Source: an uncultured Rhodopila sp. | Lineage (GTDB): Bacteria > Pseudomonadota > Alphaproteobacteria > Acetobacterales > Acetobacteraceae | Direction: 5' to 3' | Assembly: GCA_903932145.1 (NCBI GenBank) | Contig: CAIZFE010000076.1 | Location: 48,500 to 112,499 of the forward strand | Length of the DNA: 64,000 nt | Shown here: one piece after another, positions 1-8,358 of the stretch | How the letters are laid out: each line of letters opens with the position of its first letter | Position numbering within the stretch: the stretch's first letter is position 1 | The notes under the pieces: model-generated | Told to the model about the DNA's origin: nothing | Databases searched by the model: none | What the model saw: the letters and a program-made list of their open reading frames with translations, nothing else | Position numbers and translations under genes: made by a program

Positions 1-220
1 AGGTGGTGCCGAGATCGGTGGACTTCCAAACCGCGGGACCGAACCATTCGTTGCCGCCACCGGCGTAGATCGTTCCGGATACCGGGTCGGCGATGACGTG
101 GTTCATCGGCCACGTCTCGCAGAACGGGCCTTTCAGTGACCACCCGGTTCGGCGTTCGTCGCTTTCCAGGATAAAGGCACCCTTCTTTGTCCCGAGCAGG
201 ACGAAAACACGAGCTGTCAT
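1..220 (-). CDS. BNR/YVTN-repeat (sialidase-like fold) protein, N-terminal part only
   Basis: The gene starts at the complement of 218-220 and runs off the left edge, so only the first 73 residues are seen. A good ribosome site (AGGGAGG) lies just upstream of the ATG. The protein begins MTARVFVLLGTKKGAFILES and continues with a W...GPF, DPVSGTIYAGG and WFGPAVWKSTDLG pattern. That is the usual blade pattern of bacterial BNR/WD40-like beta-propellers annotated as exo-alpha-sialidase-like, where most members have no proven enzyme activity. No signal peptide is visible, so a cytoplasmic location is likely. It diverges from a MarR regulator across a palindromic operator, which suggests that regulator controls it. 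Family assignment is fairly sure; function is unknown. Confidence 0.7.
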   Translation of the reverse strand, partial: MTARVFVLLGTKKGAFILESDERRTGWSLKGPFCETWPMNHVIADPVSGTIYAGGGNEWFGPAVWKSTDLGTT

Positions 221-252
221 GGCTTTTCCTCCCTTTGCCGGCGTCAGGTTCC

Positions 253-282
253 TGGACAGATAGGTTGATGTCAACCTATAAT
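253..282 (+). promoter_or_regulatory. Promoter of the marR-type gene
   Basis: A -35 TGGACA (253-258) and a perfect -10 TATAAT (277-282) are separated by 18 bp. The expected transcription start falls at about 288-290, on or next to the ATG at 288, so the mRNA may be leaderless. The spacer is almost filled by the palindrome at 261-278. Confidence 0.6.
261..278. promoter_or_regulatory. MarR-type operator palindrome
   Basis: TAGGTTGATGTCAACCTA is a perfect 8-bp inverted repeat with a TG centre. It lies between the -35 and -10 of the marR-type gene and upstream of the divergent BNR gene. On the minus strand its centre also contains TTGACA, a possible -35 for the BNR gene. Length and symmetry fit a MarR dimer site, so autorepression and control of the divergent gene are inferred. 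Confidence 0.65.
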
Positions 283-287
283 TGGTC

Positions 288-734
288 ATGCCGCCGCTGG
301 ATGACCTCTCTTTCACCACCACGTTAACTGTTCGGGATTCCTGTCTGTGTCTGCACGTCCAGAGGGCAGCGCGGGCACTGGCCCGGCGGTTCGATGAGGC
401 GCTGCGGCCGGCCGGGCTGACCAGCGGGCAGTTCTCGCTGCTGATGGCGCTGAACCGGCCGCAGCCGGCGGGGATCGCTCAGGTCGCGGCATTGCTGGCG
501 ATGGATCGAACGACGCTGACGGCGAATCTGAAGCCGTTGCAGCGGCTTGGGTTTGTTCATGTGTTGGCGGGGGAGAAGGATAAGCGACGGCGCGTGCTGG
601 TTTTGACTCCGGCCGGCCGGTCAGCTCTGGCGGCGGCGGTGCCGATCTGGCGGCAGACGCATCAGGCGATTGAGGGGGCGCTTGGGGACTCCAACCCCGA
701 CCGGCTGCGGGCGGATTTGATGGCGCTAAGCTAA
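288..734 (+). CDS. MarR-family transcriptional regulator
   Basis: A 148-residue winged-helix protein of normal MarR length. The DNA-binding core is QVAALLAMDRTTLTANLKPL (about residues 65-84), followed by the wing with DKRRRVLVLTPAG. Two cysteines sit at residues 19 and 21 in helix 1 (DSCLCLHVQRAARAL). Redox-sensing OhrR-type MarR proteins carry their reactive cysteine in the same region, so peroxide or electrophile sensing is possible but unproven. I chose ATG 288 because it fits the predicted transcription start; TTG 282 would add two residues and lies inside the -10 box. There is no Shine-Dalgarno site, which again points to leaderless translation. It probably regulates itself and the divergent BNR gene. 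Confidence 0.85.
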   Translation: MPPLDDLSFTTTLTVRDSCLCLHVQRAARALARRFDEALRPAGLTSGQFSLLMALNRPQPAGIAQVAALLAMDRTTLTANLKPLQRLGFVHVLAGEKDKRRRVLVLTPAGRSALAAAVPIWRQTHQAIEGALGDSNPDRLRADLMALS

Positions 735-1324
735 CTGGACGCTAGGCAGATGTGCGCGACGACCCGCCAATGTGAACCCAATCATGCTATTAGTGCGAGC
801 TGGAGCGCGAGGTCAGATGGGTGGTGATGGAAGCCGCGACGCCCGAACCCGATCTGCCTCACCGGTTGGAGCGGGCGTATTTCGGTCAGGATGCGGTTAG
901 TCCGCTGGAAGCGTGATCCTGTCCGCGGCGCGCTTTATCGCTATGGTACCTATCTGCATCCGCATGAAGCTGGTTGGGACCATTTTGCCGCTAATCTCGG
1001 TGTCGGGCCATGGCTCGTAATTGAAATACCGCACATCAACGTCAATGTGGCCGGCTTTTAAATTGCATTTTGAAAATGAAATCCGATTTATTGCCGCGAA
1101 TTCGGCCGTGTGTTCCGAAAATATATTGAATTTTTTCAGAACTTGTCCGATGGCCAGAAAATATGGCCCTTTCCGCAGTGCCGATCGTAATATTGAAATC
1201 ATTTCCTGTAAATGAACTATCTTTAATTTGAATTGTAGTACAGCCACAGACGCCGACCATTTGATGCGGGACATCGAAAATACTTGCGTTGCCCTAAAAG
1301 AAAATCCGTCCAGTCACAAAACCA
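735..1324. other. Gene-poor spacer with an AT-rich patch
   Basis: No convincing complete gene is present. A 40-codon plus-strand frame without a start (794-916, ending DAVSPLEA) may be the tail of a lost gene. From about 1020 to 1330 the composition turns clearly AT-rich compared with the flanks, and two overlapping minus-strand frames occur there; these are listed separately as a possible decayed gene. Confidence 0.5.
897..1260 (-). pseudogene. Possible decayed gene, frameshifted
   Basis: Two minus-strand frames seem to continue one another. The upstream one (1260 down to 1042) is AT-rich in codon use and ends KMQFKSRPH. The downstream one (about 1060 down to 897) has host-like codons and reads YFNYEPWPDTEISGKMVPTS before its stop. 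A frameshift near 1045 would join them. No family is recognised. Low confidence: overlapping open frames can arise by chance. Confidence 0.22.
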
Positions 1325-1339
1325 GTGAGGAATGCCGAG

Positions 1340-2566
1340 ATGATCAAAATAAAACGTATTGCGTTGTCGGCGGTGCCCATGATGTTGCTTTCCGGATACA
1401 TTGGCGGTGCGCGTGCTGACGAGCACATGGTACTTGTCGATACGATCGATGTCGGCGGCAACGGTCTGGGCACCTTTGACATCAGCTTCGTCGATCCGAA
1501 ACTCGACCTTTACGTGCTGTCCGACCGCACAAACGGATCAATCGACTTTTTTGACGCAAGCGATGATACGTTCATCTCGCGTGTTGCCGGCTTTGCCGGC
1601 CAGAAATTTAAGGCCGATGGGGTCACTGCCGACAACACGATTTCCGGCCCGGACGGGGTGACGATCGTCAATAATCAACAGGTCTGGGCAGGTGACGGCG
1701 ACAGCACGGTGAAGGTTATCGACTTAGCCAGTCATCAGATTGTCGATACGATCTCGACCGGTGGTAAGTTTCGCTGCGACGAAATGGCTTGGGACTCGGC
1801 CGACCATATTCTCGCCGTCGCGAACAATGCCGACGTACCGCCGTTCGTTACGATGATCAATACCGATACCCATGTGGTCATTGGTAAAATCGTATTCGAC
1901 GGTTCGAACGGAACGCCGGATGCGACGCAAACCGGCATCGAGCAATCCCAGTGGTCGCCGCAGACGGGCCTTTTTTATGTATCCGTACCGCAGATTGTTC
2001 CGAGCGATGCGACAGAAGGCGGGGTGTCCGTGATCGACCCCAGTTCGATGAGCGTGAAGGCGACCTATCCGGTGCTGAACTGCTCCCCGGCCGGCCTGAC
2101 ACTCGGTCCGAATCATCAGGCGATGATCGGCTGTGGCTCGTCGTTCACCGTGCCGCCGGCCACGGTTGCCACTACCCAGTCGATCGTGATCGATCTGAGT
2201 AATGGTGACATTCTCGCGAACATCACCCAGGCCGGCGGCAACGACGAGGTCTGGTACGACAAGGGGACAGCCCATTACTATCTGGCGGCCAGGAGCACTC
2301 TTACGGCCGGGAAGGTGACGCCGATCCTCGGCACCGTAGACGCCAAGACAAATGCCTGGGATAGCGGTGTATCAACATCGACGACGGCACATTCGGTTGC
2401 GGCGGACAGCCGTTCGCATCATGTCTTCGTGCCGATCGGGTTCGTGCCGCCCGGCAGCGCGGCCGGGACCGACTCGACCAATCCTTGCCCGACGCGGGGC
2501 TGCATCGCGGTGTATCTGCCGTCATCGATCGATGACGATGATGGCACGGCGCAGGCCAGCCAGTAG
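1340..2566 (+). CDS. Secreted YVTN-type beta-propeller protein
   Basis: A 408-residue exported protein. ATG 1340 is chosen because GAGG lies 9 nt upstream; an in-frame GTG at 1325 overlaps that ribosome site. The first 26 residues form a signal peptide (basic IKIKR, hydrophobic core, ARA cleavage motif). The mature part shows repeated propeller strands such as VIDLASHQIVDTISTGGKF, NTDTHVVIGKIVFDG and VIDPSSMSVKATYPVLN, typical of YVTN/lactonase-like seven-bladed propellers. The acidic tail SSIDDDDGTAQASQ is low-complexity. It is monocistronic, with a strong terminator directly downstream. Periplasmic location is inferred; ligand or enzyme activity is unknown. Confidence 0.75.
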   Translation: MIKIKRIALSAVPMMLLSGYIGGARADEHMVLVDTIDVGGNGLGTFDISFVDPKLDLYVLSDRTNGSIDFFDASDDTFISRVAGFAGQKFKADGVTADNTISGPDGVTIVNNQQVWAGDGDSTVKVIDLASHQIVDTISTGGKFRCDEMAWDSADHILAVANNADVPPFVTMINTDTHVVIGKIVFDGSNGTPDATQTGIEQSQWSPQTGLFYVSVPQIVPSDATEGGVSVIDPSSMSVKATYPVLNCSPAGLTLGPNHQAMIGCGSSFTVPPATVATTQSIVIDLSNGDILANITQAGGNDEVWYDKGTAHYYLAARSTLTAGKVTPILGTVDAKTNAWDSGVSTSTTAHSVAADSRSHHVFVPIGFVPPGSAAGTDSTNPCPTRGCIAVYLPSSIDDDDGTAQASQ

Positions 2567-2593
2567 GCCGTAGATCCCGCGCATAACGATACG

Positions 2594-2625
2594 AGGCCCG
2601 GCGGCGGAACCGCCGGGCCTTTATT
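2594..2625 (+). terminator. Rho-independent terminator
   Basis: A perfect 11-bp stem (AGGCCCGGCGG, 2594-2604, with 2610-2620) and a 5-nt loop, followed by TTTATT. It ends the beta-propeller gene. Confidence 0.85.
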
Positions 2626-2815
2626 GTGACTTGTCCCATAGGATGGACCGAACCACACTCAAGCTTATCTGCGATTTGACACGATCACCTCGCCGGCGCA
2701 GCGTCGCTTTCAAGAGCGGAGACGTGCGTCCAAAATACGGGGTGACCGATAACGAAACGGTACAAACATCTTGTCCGCCGACCTAGCGTGAGTCTGCCAA
2801 AACAGGAGTATGCCC

Positions 2816-4345
2816 ATGTCCAGAGCTGTCACATACGACGAGTCCATTGAGCCTTTGGTGCGGTTCATCGAAGAGACACCGCGCGCCGAAATCATCGATA
2901 AAACCATGGAAAAACTGCGCGCCGGGGTGCCGGTGAAGACGATGCTGACCGCCTCCGCCCTGGCCGTCACGCGGTCCTGCGATTTGCCCCCGGGTCATCA
3001 TGGCGGACCGCTGCATCCGATCGCCGGCATTTACGCGGTGACGAAATTGCATGAGCGCATGCAGGGCGACGACCGGTTTTTTCCGATCGTGCAGCAGGTG
3101 GCGCTGGCCAACAAACATGTGCATGACCCCGTCACCGGCCCCTTCAGGCTGATGGAATTCGCGCCCCTCGATGTGACCGGCGGCAGCGAAACTCAACTGG
3201 AGCACCTGGCCGCCGACGGCACCGGCAAAGTATCGAACGCCAAAGGACTCGAAGCCGCGAAAGCGGCTTTCCTGAAGGCCTGCGACCGCGGCGAGTCGAA
3301 CAAGGCCGATCATCTCTATCAATGGATGTGGGACAACATGCCCCGCATGGAATGTTTCGACCTGTTGATGTCGATTGCGATTCCCAAGAACGCCCTGGAC
3401 GATCATTATTTTATTTACCCAGCCTACACATGGCGGGCAATGCATGAGGTGATTGGTACCGACCACCTGAAACACCTGATGCGCGGATCGGTTCGTTACA
3501 CCGCGCGGCTGCCGGCGCCTCGCGCGATGCCGGCCGTGGAGGAATTGATCCAAAAGCACGGCTTGATGGACCGTATCATTCCGGTCAAAGCCAGCCAGGA
3601 CGAAGGCGCGGTCATCGGGCCTCTGGGCGAAGCGATTTACGGCGTCGAGGACTACAACACCATCCCGGTCCTGCTGGCCGAGGCGCTGGCCGATGGTTTG
3701 TCGCTGGAAGGTGCCGGCGAAGCTTTGTCCATTGGCGCCGCCGGACTGTTCCTGCGCTCGCTGACCGGCAACCCGATGGATGTGCATCTGCATACCAGCG
3801 TCAATCTGCGCCGCTGGCTGTTGCGGCTGGACGGGCTCAGCCGTTGGAACAAGTTGATGATCCTGCTGACCTGGCATACCGGACCGGAGGTCAAATCCAC
3901 CCAGTACCGGATGGAATCGCAGCCGCAGATGGATGACGCGGCGGTCGCGGCGTTGCCGCACCGGACGCAGGAGGATCTGCTGGATGCGCTCGCCTACAGC
4001 ATTTACACGCAACCGCCGACCGACTGGTCCACGGTCACCAACCTTGGGCGTATGCGCGCGGTGCCGGAGGTGAAAAACACCATCAACCTCGCGTACCAGT
4101 ATGTGAAACTCGGTTACGACGCCGATGCGCTGATTAAACGTCTGGGTGAAATCGTCTGCCACGACAGTTTCACCGAGATGCATGCGTTCAAGCATCATCA
4201 GGCGATCGTGGAAGAGTTTCACGCGACTCGGGAGCCTTACCGCTGGATGCACCTGGTGTCCGGCGCCCAGGCGGCGGCGATTTCTTATGGTAAGAATATG
4301 GAAGTTTACGAGGGTGCGTTGGAGTTGATGCACGCGGCGGAGTAA
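2816..4345 (+). CDS. Conserved-looking His-rich protein, family not recognised
   Basis: A 509-residue protein. ATG 2816 is chosen because AGGAG (2804-2808) lies 7 nt upstream, while the in-frame ATG at 2810 would be too close. No signal peptide or membrane span is evident, so it is probably cytoplasmic. I do not recognise the family. Histidine clusters stand out: HHGGPLHP (residues 61-68), HVHDP (101-105), CHDSFTEMHAFKHH (about 448-461). The C-terminal half also has VHLHTSVN and WHTGPEV. Such spacing could bind metal, but this is inference. The gene has its own terminator, so it is not part of the TRAP operon that follows. Codon use is normal for the window and the frame is intact over 1.5 kb, which supports a real gene. 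Confidence 0.75.
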   Translation: MSRAVTYDESIEPLVRFIEETPRAEIIDKTMEKLRAGVPVKTMLTASALAVTRSCDLPPGHHGGPLHPIAGIYAVTKLHERMQGDDRFFPIVQQVALANKHVHDPVTGPFRLMEFAPLDVTGGSETQLEHLAADGTGKVSNAKGLEAAKAAFLKACDRGESNKADHLYQWMWDNMPRMECFDLLMSIAIPKNALDDHYFIYPAYTWRAMHEVIGTDHLKHLMRGSVRYTARLPAPRAMPAVEELIQKHGLMDRIIPVKASQDEGAVIGPLGEAIYGVEDYNTIPVLLAEALADGLSLEGAGEALSIGAAGLFLRSLTGNPMDVHLHTSVNLRRWLLRLDGLSRWNKLMILLTWHTGPEVKSTQYRMESQPQMDDAAVAALPHRTQEDLLDALAYSIYTQPPTDWSTVTNLGRMRAVPEVKNTINLAYQYVKLGYDADALIKRLGEIVCHDSFTEMHAFKHHQAIVEEFHATREPYRWMHLVSGAQAAAISYGKNMEVYEGALELMHAAE

Positions 4346-4368
4346 TTCTTCCGGCAAGACCGGTGTGG

Positions 4369-4396
4369 ATGGGGAGCCGCGAGGCTCCCCATTTTC
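4369..4396 (+). terminator. Rho-independent terminator
   Basis: A 10-bp stem (ATGGGGAGCC, 4369-4378, with 4383-4392) closed by a GCGA tetraloop and followed by a TTTTC tract. It ends the His-rich protein gene. Confidence 0.85.
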
Positions 4397-4452
4397 GTTT
4401 GAAACGATCTACAATTGAAGCTTGCTTGGCGACGGCGGGCTGGCATTTTCCT

Positions 4453-4536
4453 ATGCAGTGGTCGATTTGGCGCACGTTAAGGTTGTCATTTGTATTAGCC
4501 CTTGCGGCCATTTCCGCGAACCCCGTCGCGGCGTAA
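4453..4536 (+). pseudogene. Signal-peptide-like ORF ending at the cleavage site
   Basis: ATG 4453 opens a 27-codon frame ending SFVLALAAISANPVAA before TAA (4534-4536). It has charged N-terminal residues, a hydrophobic core and an A-x-A end, so it looks like a complete signal peptide with nothing behind it. The same frame stays open after the stop for about 38 codons. A nonsense change (for example CAA to TAA) in a small secreted protein gene would explain this. No clear ribosome site is seen. The rest of the 4397-4671 spacer shows nothing else. Confidence 0.28.
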
Positions 4537-4671
4537 ACATTATCTGGTACGAGATGGCTATTTATTCCGAACCGGCACACTGGCCTTTCCGCCAAACCCC
4601 TTGACGCCATCGTACCGACCCGCCATCAGACGACACCGCCCGGTAAGGGGCGTCCATAGAAAGGTACTCTG

Positions 4672-5706
4672 ATGCCGCAAGGCCTGTCCCGCCGAACGCT
4701 TGGCCGTTCGGCCGTTGCTGTTGCTGGAACGTTTGGCATCCTGCGCCATGCGCGGGGTGAGGCTGCGCTAAAGATTCGCGTCTCGCTCGACACGGCGCCG
4801 TCCCACGTTCGCAACGTGTCCATCGCCGATTTCCTGGCCAAGCTGGAAGCCGCGACCGGCGGCCAGATCACCAGTGAGATCTTCGCCTCCGGCCAGCTTT
4901 ATCCCGATCTGAATGTCGGCAAGGCGCTGCTGCAAGGTCAGGTCGATATGGCCGCGCCCGGTGGCTGGACGCAGACCGGCATTGTCTCGGATTGTGACTT
5001 TTGTCAACTCCCGGTGTTTTATGGCAAGCCGCTGGAGGCAACACGGCGCGCCGCGGATGGCAAAGCCGGAGCGCTGATCGCCAAGCAGATCGAGGCCAAG
5101 CTGCGGGTGAAAATTATCGGTCCCTGGATCGAGCTTGGCTCGCAGAATTGGTACACGACCAAGAAGCCGCTCAACACCTCGGACGACATCAAAGGTCTGA
5201 AGATTCGCAGCCCCGGCGGCGCCGGCATCAGTTGGCGGATCAACTTCTTCGGTGGAATTCCGAACATCACCGCGTGGCCGAACGTGCCGTTGGCGCTGTC
5301 GCAAGGCACGTTTGACGGGTTCGTCTCCACCAACGAAAGCGTTTCCACCGCCAAGTTGTGGGAAGCCGGGGTCAAATACTCCTATCAGGACAGTCAATAC
5401 GTCGGTCAGTACATGCCGATGATCAGTGAGACCTTTTGGGCGAAGCTGACGCCCGCATTGCAGACGCAGTTGATGGAAATTTGGGCGGCCAATATCGCCA
5501 CCTACCGCGACAACGCGGATGCGGCGCAAAAGCGGGCCCGCAAGTTGATGGAAGGCGTCGGCGTTATCTTCACCGATCCCTCGAAAGAGGTTCTGGACGC
5601 CGCGCGCAAAGCCATGCAGGCGGATGTCGGGACGCTGGCCCAGGCCGCCAAGTTGTCGCCCGAAGTCATCCGGTTGTCCGAGGACTCCGCGAACGGGGCC
5701 GTCTGA
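4672..5706 (+). CDS. dctP: TRAP transporter substrate-binding protein (DctP family)
   Basis: A 344-residue periplasmic solute receptor. The N terminus SRRTLGRSAVAVAGTFG has a twin-arginine-like motif and a hydrophobic stretch, so export is likely. The mature part follows the DctP fold, with SGQLYPDLNVGKALLQGQVDM, DDIKGLKIRSPGG and FDGFVSTNESV. Arg179 in KGLKIR matches the conserved arginine that salt-bridges carboxylate ligands in known DctP proteins. It is the first gene of an operon: its stop is 2 bp before the small permease gene. The downstream nucleoside-phosphorylase-like enzyme hints at a nucleoside-related ligand, while Arg179 fits an acid; the substrate remains open. Confidence 0.9.
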   Translation: MPQGLSRRTLGRSAVAVAGTFGILRHARGEAALKIRVSLDTAPSHVRNVSIADFLAKLEAATGGQITSEIFASGQLYPDLNVGKALLQGQVDMAAPGGWTQTGIVSDCDFCQLPVFYGKPLEATRRAADGKAGALIAKQIEAKLRVKIIGPWIELGSQNWYTTKKPLNTSDDIKGLKIRSPGGAGISWRINFFGGIPNITAWPNVPLALSQGTFDGFVSTNESVSTAKLWEAGVKYSYQDSQYVGQYMPMISETFWAKLTPALQTQLMEIWAANIATYRDNADAAQKRARKLMEGVGVIFTDPSKEVLDAARKAMQADVGTLAQAAKLSPEVIRLSEDSANGAV

Positions 5707-5708
5707 CC

Positions 5709-6269
5709 ATGGCCGTCGCACGCCCCGACACGATGTGGGACACGATTGAGCGCACTTTGGTCGGCCTGCTTGGCGCCCTCGCCATGGTAGTCGGTCTCGC
5801 TCAGGTCCTGGGACGCTATTTTTTCCCCGCCCTGGCAATTTCCTGGGCCGAGGAAGTGATCGTCTATCTGGTCGTTTGGGGCGTGATGATTGTTTCCAGT
5901 CAGCTTGTCCGCTCTGACGGGCATGTGCGGCCCGATCTGGTGCTGCGTCTCGTGCCCCCTGGCGGGCAACGGATACTGGAGGCGTTCAACTGCGTCGTGG
6001 CGCTGATTTTCTGTGGCGGCATGGTTTGGTATGGCTGGGAGATCGTCGATACCTCCCTGATGCTGGACGAGCGGAGTTCCAGCGGGCTGCAATTCCCGAT
6101 GTGGATCTATTACAGCGCCCTGCCGGCGGGTGGGGTGCTGATGACGGTTCGTTATCTGATCCGGCTATATCGGTTCGTATTCCACTTTGATCCGAAAACG
6201 ATGGTCGTGGGGCATCACATCCCGGACCACGAACTGCCGGTCAATCTCACCACGCTGACGGAACGCTGA
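5709..6269 (+). CDS. dctQ: TRAP transporter small permease (DctQ family)
   Basis: A 186-residue inner-membrane protein with four predicted spans, the usual DctQ topology: TLVGLLGALAMVVGLAQVLG, then a segment around EEVIVYLVVWGVMIV, then FNCVVALIFCGGMVWYG and YYSALPAGGVLMTVRYL. The start is ATG 5709, 2 bp after the receptor stop; a longer upstream frame through dctP is an artefact. It pairs with the large permease, whose start follows after 3 bp. Together the two form the sodium- or proton-driven transport unit. Confidence 0.9.
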   Translation: MAVARPDTMWDTIERTLVGLLGALAMVVGLAQVLGRYFFPALAISWAEEVIVYLVVWGVMIVSSQLVRSDGHVRPDLVLRLVPPGGQRILEAFNCVVALIFCGGMVWYGWEIVDTSLMLDERSSSGLQFPMWIYYSALPAGGVLMTVRYLIRLYRFVFHFDPKTMVVGHHIPDHELPVNLTTLTER

Positions 6270-6272
6270 TCC

Positions 6273-7553
6273 ATGTACACCGTCGGCTTTATGGTGATGT
6301 TCTTCGGCCTTTTGGCTGCCGGCATGCCGATTTTCCTGGTGCTGGGTGCCTGCGCCGCGACGCTGTACGCGGTGTCGGGCCAGCCGATGATCGGCGTGGC
6401 GCAGGTCATCATCGACCATTTGAATTCCTCCACGCTGATGTCGCTGCCGTTGTTCGTCATGGCGGCGGCGTTTATGCGTCAGGGCGGCGTGGCGAAGGCG
6501 CTGGTCGATGTCTCGGCCGCCTGGATGGGCGGTATCAGGGGCTCGCTGGGTCTTGTGACCGTCGTCGCCTGCACCTTGTTCGCGGCGATCTGCGGATCAT
6601 CCGTTGCGACCGCGCTGGCGATGGGCACGATCCTGCTGCCGGCGATGATCGAGCGTGGCTACCCGCGTAGCTTCGCCCTGGGCGTCATTGGGGCTTCAGG
6701 CACCATCGGCATCGTCATTCCCCCCAGCCTGGCGCTGATCCTGTACGGCATCGTGGCGGAACAATCCGTGCCGCGCCTGTTCCTGGCTGGTATCCTGCCC
6801 GGTCTGCTACAGGCCGGTGCGTTCTTTGCCTGGGTCTGGTACGACGCCCGCCGCCGCAACTTCCCGCGCGAACCGTCGCTGCCGTACAACGAACGGCTGA
6901 TGGTGACGTTCCGGGCGCTTCCCGCTCTGGCGGTTCCAATCATCGTCCTGGTCGGTATCTACGGCGGTATCGTCACGGTCACCGAGGCGGCCGCGCTCGC
7001 CGCTGTCGTGGCGCTGCTGGTCAGCCTGATCTTTTATCGCGGATTCCGCTGGACCCAGACGTTATCGGTGATCGCCGATGCGCTGCGCAGTGCAGGAACG
7101 ATCATGCTGATCGTCGCCAGCGCGTTGGCATTCGGCCACTGGATGACGGAATCCGGTGCTCCGGCGAAGCTGGTCGAGTGGGTGTTGGCGCACAACATGC
7201 CGACCTGGATGTTCCTGCTCACGATGAACGTGTTGCTGCTGATTCTGGGCTGCTTCCTGGAGGTCGTCGCCGCCTTGCTGCTGGTGATTCCGATCCTGGC
7301 TCCGGCGTTGATACCGTTGGGCGTCGATCCGGTGCATTTTTCCATCATCTTCACGCACAACATGGAGATCGCACTGATCCATCCGCCGGTCGGGTTGAAC
7401 CTGTATGTGCTTTCGACAATCTCGGACGCGCCAATCGGCGAAGTCATCCGCGGCATCCTGCCGTTCCTGATCCTGCTGCTGATCGTGCTCGGTATCATCA
7501 CATACGTACCGGCGCTGACCATGTGGTTGCCGAATTTGGTCTATGGGCACTGA
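6273..7553 (+). CDS. dctM: TRAP transporter large permease (DctM family)
   Basis: A 426-residue polytopic membrane protein of normal DctM length. It shows family hallmarks: the N-terminal FFGLLAAGMPIFLVLGACA, the SLPLFVMAAAFMRQGG loop, FAAICGSSVATALAMGTI, the GTIGIVIPPSLALILYGI hairpin and a late NMEIALIHPPVGLNLYVLS. These match the catalytic subunit of TRAP carriers. Its last 11 bp overlap the start of the nucleoside-phosphorylase-like gene, so the two are probably translated together. Confidence 0.92.
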   Translation: MYTVGFMVMFFGLLAAGMPIFLVLGACAATLYAVSGQPMIGVAQVIIDHLNSSTLMSLPLFVMAAAFMRQGGVAKALVDVSAAWMGGIRGSLGLVTVVACTLFAAICGSSVATALAMGTILLPAMIERGYPRSFALGVIGASGTIGIVIPPSLALILYGIVAEQSVPRLFLAGILPGLLQAGAFFAWVWYDARRRNFPREPSLPYNERLMVTFRALPALAVPIIVLVGIYGGIVTVTEAAALAAVVALLVSLIFYRGFRWTQTLSVIADALRSAGTIMLIVASALAFGHWMTESGAPAKLVEWVLAHNMPTWMFLLTMNVLLLILGCFLEVVAALLLVIPILAPALIPLGVDPVHFSIIFTHNMEIALIHPPVGLNLYVLSTISDAPIGEVIRGILPFLILLLIVLGIITYVPALTMWLPNLVYGH

Positions 7554-8358
7554 AACCGGGCGCCCACCGGCAACCACGCCGTTACTGCGAGACAAGAACC
7601 ACGCGGCGCCGTCCGTCTTCCAGCCGGAAAACATGCTGCGGGAGGCGCGCCGGCAAAAGAACGTGCCCGCCGGGAACGTGCCGGCGATCTGCGTGCTCGA
7701 TCCCGACGGAGACATCGTCCGGGCGTTGCAGGCGGACGGCACCGCCAAACGCGATCCATTCTGGGCCTGCTACCACACCGACATGTGGGACGTGGAGCAT
7801 CAGGGCGAACGGGTCGGCGTTGTCGGCTGCGCGGTCGGCGCTTCGTTCGCCGTCCTGGTCGCCGAACAGATGTTCGCGTCGGGCTGCCAGTTGCTCATCA
7901 GCATCACGTCGTCCGGGCAAATTACCCCGGCGGGGGCGCCGCCGTATTTCATCCTGATCGACCGAGCGCTGAGGGATGAAGGCACCAGCTTGCATTATTT
8001 GCCGGCCGGGATGTTTGCAGACGCCGATCCGTTATTGGTTAACCAGATCGCCGCCGGCCTCGCGACGCACCAGCCGCCGGTTCGGCAGGGTGCGACCTGG
8101 ACGACCGACGCTCCGTTTCGCGAAACCGAGGCGGCGATCGAGGCAGCCCGTCAACTCGGCGTGCTGGCGGTGGAAATGGAGGCGGCTGCGCTGTATGCGT
8201 TCGCTGCGGCTCGCGGCCGGCCAGTGGTCTGCTTTGCCCATGTGACAAACCAAATGGCTCAGGTCGATGGCGATTTCGAAAAAGGTGAGGCTAACGGCGC
8301 CCGTGACGCGCTGAACCTGATCGCCGCGACGGCCAGAGCATGGAGAACGACCATTTGA
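7543..8358 (+). CDS. Nucleoside phosphorylase-like protein (PNP/UDP superfamily)
   Basis: A 271-residue protein starting inside the end of dctM (11-bp overlap). The signature VEMEAAALYAFAAARG (about residues 211-226) is the ribose-binding region of the purine/uridine phosphorylase superfamily. Other family features are GVVGCAVGASFAVLVAEQ and the central SITSSGQI strand. Known members cleave nucleosides with phosphate or hydrolyse them. No signal peptide is seen, so it is cytoplasmic. Its overlap with dctM and with the next gene argues for one operon in which the TRAP carrier imports the substrate. Whether this is a true phosphorylase, a nucleosidase or a relative with another substrate cannot be told. 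Confidence 0.82.
   Translation: MGTETGRPPATTPLLRDKNHAAPSVFQPENMLREARRQKNVPAGNVPAICVLDPDGDIVRALQADGTAKRDPFWACYHTDMWDVEHQGERVGVVGCAVGASFAVLVAEQMFASGCQLLISITSSGQITPAGAPPYFILIDRALRDEGTSLHYLPAGMFADADPLLVNQIAAGLATHQPPVRQGATWTTDAPFRETEAAIEAARQLGVLAVEMEAAALYAFAAARGRPVVCFAHVTNQMAQVDGDFEKGEANGARDALNLIAATARAWRTTI

Noticed and set aside
2783..4357. 524-codon open frame on the minus strand
   Set aside because: It mirrors the His-rich protein gene, which has a ribosome site and terminator. The antisense product is rich in His/Arg/Gln/Gly, as expected for a GC-rich shadow, and has no domain.
5436..5708. N-terminal extension of the DctQ frame
   Set aside because: The extension runs through the end of dctP in another frame. 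ATG 5709, 2 bp after the dctP stop, gives a standard DctQ protein.
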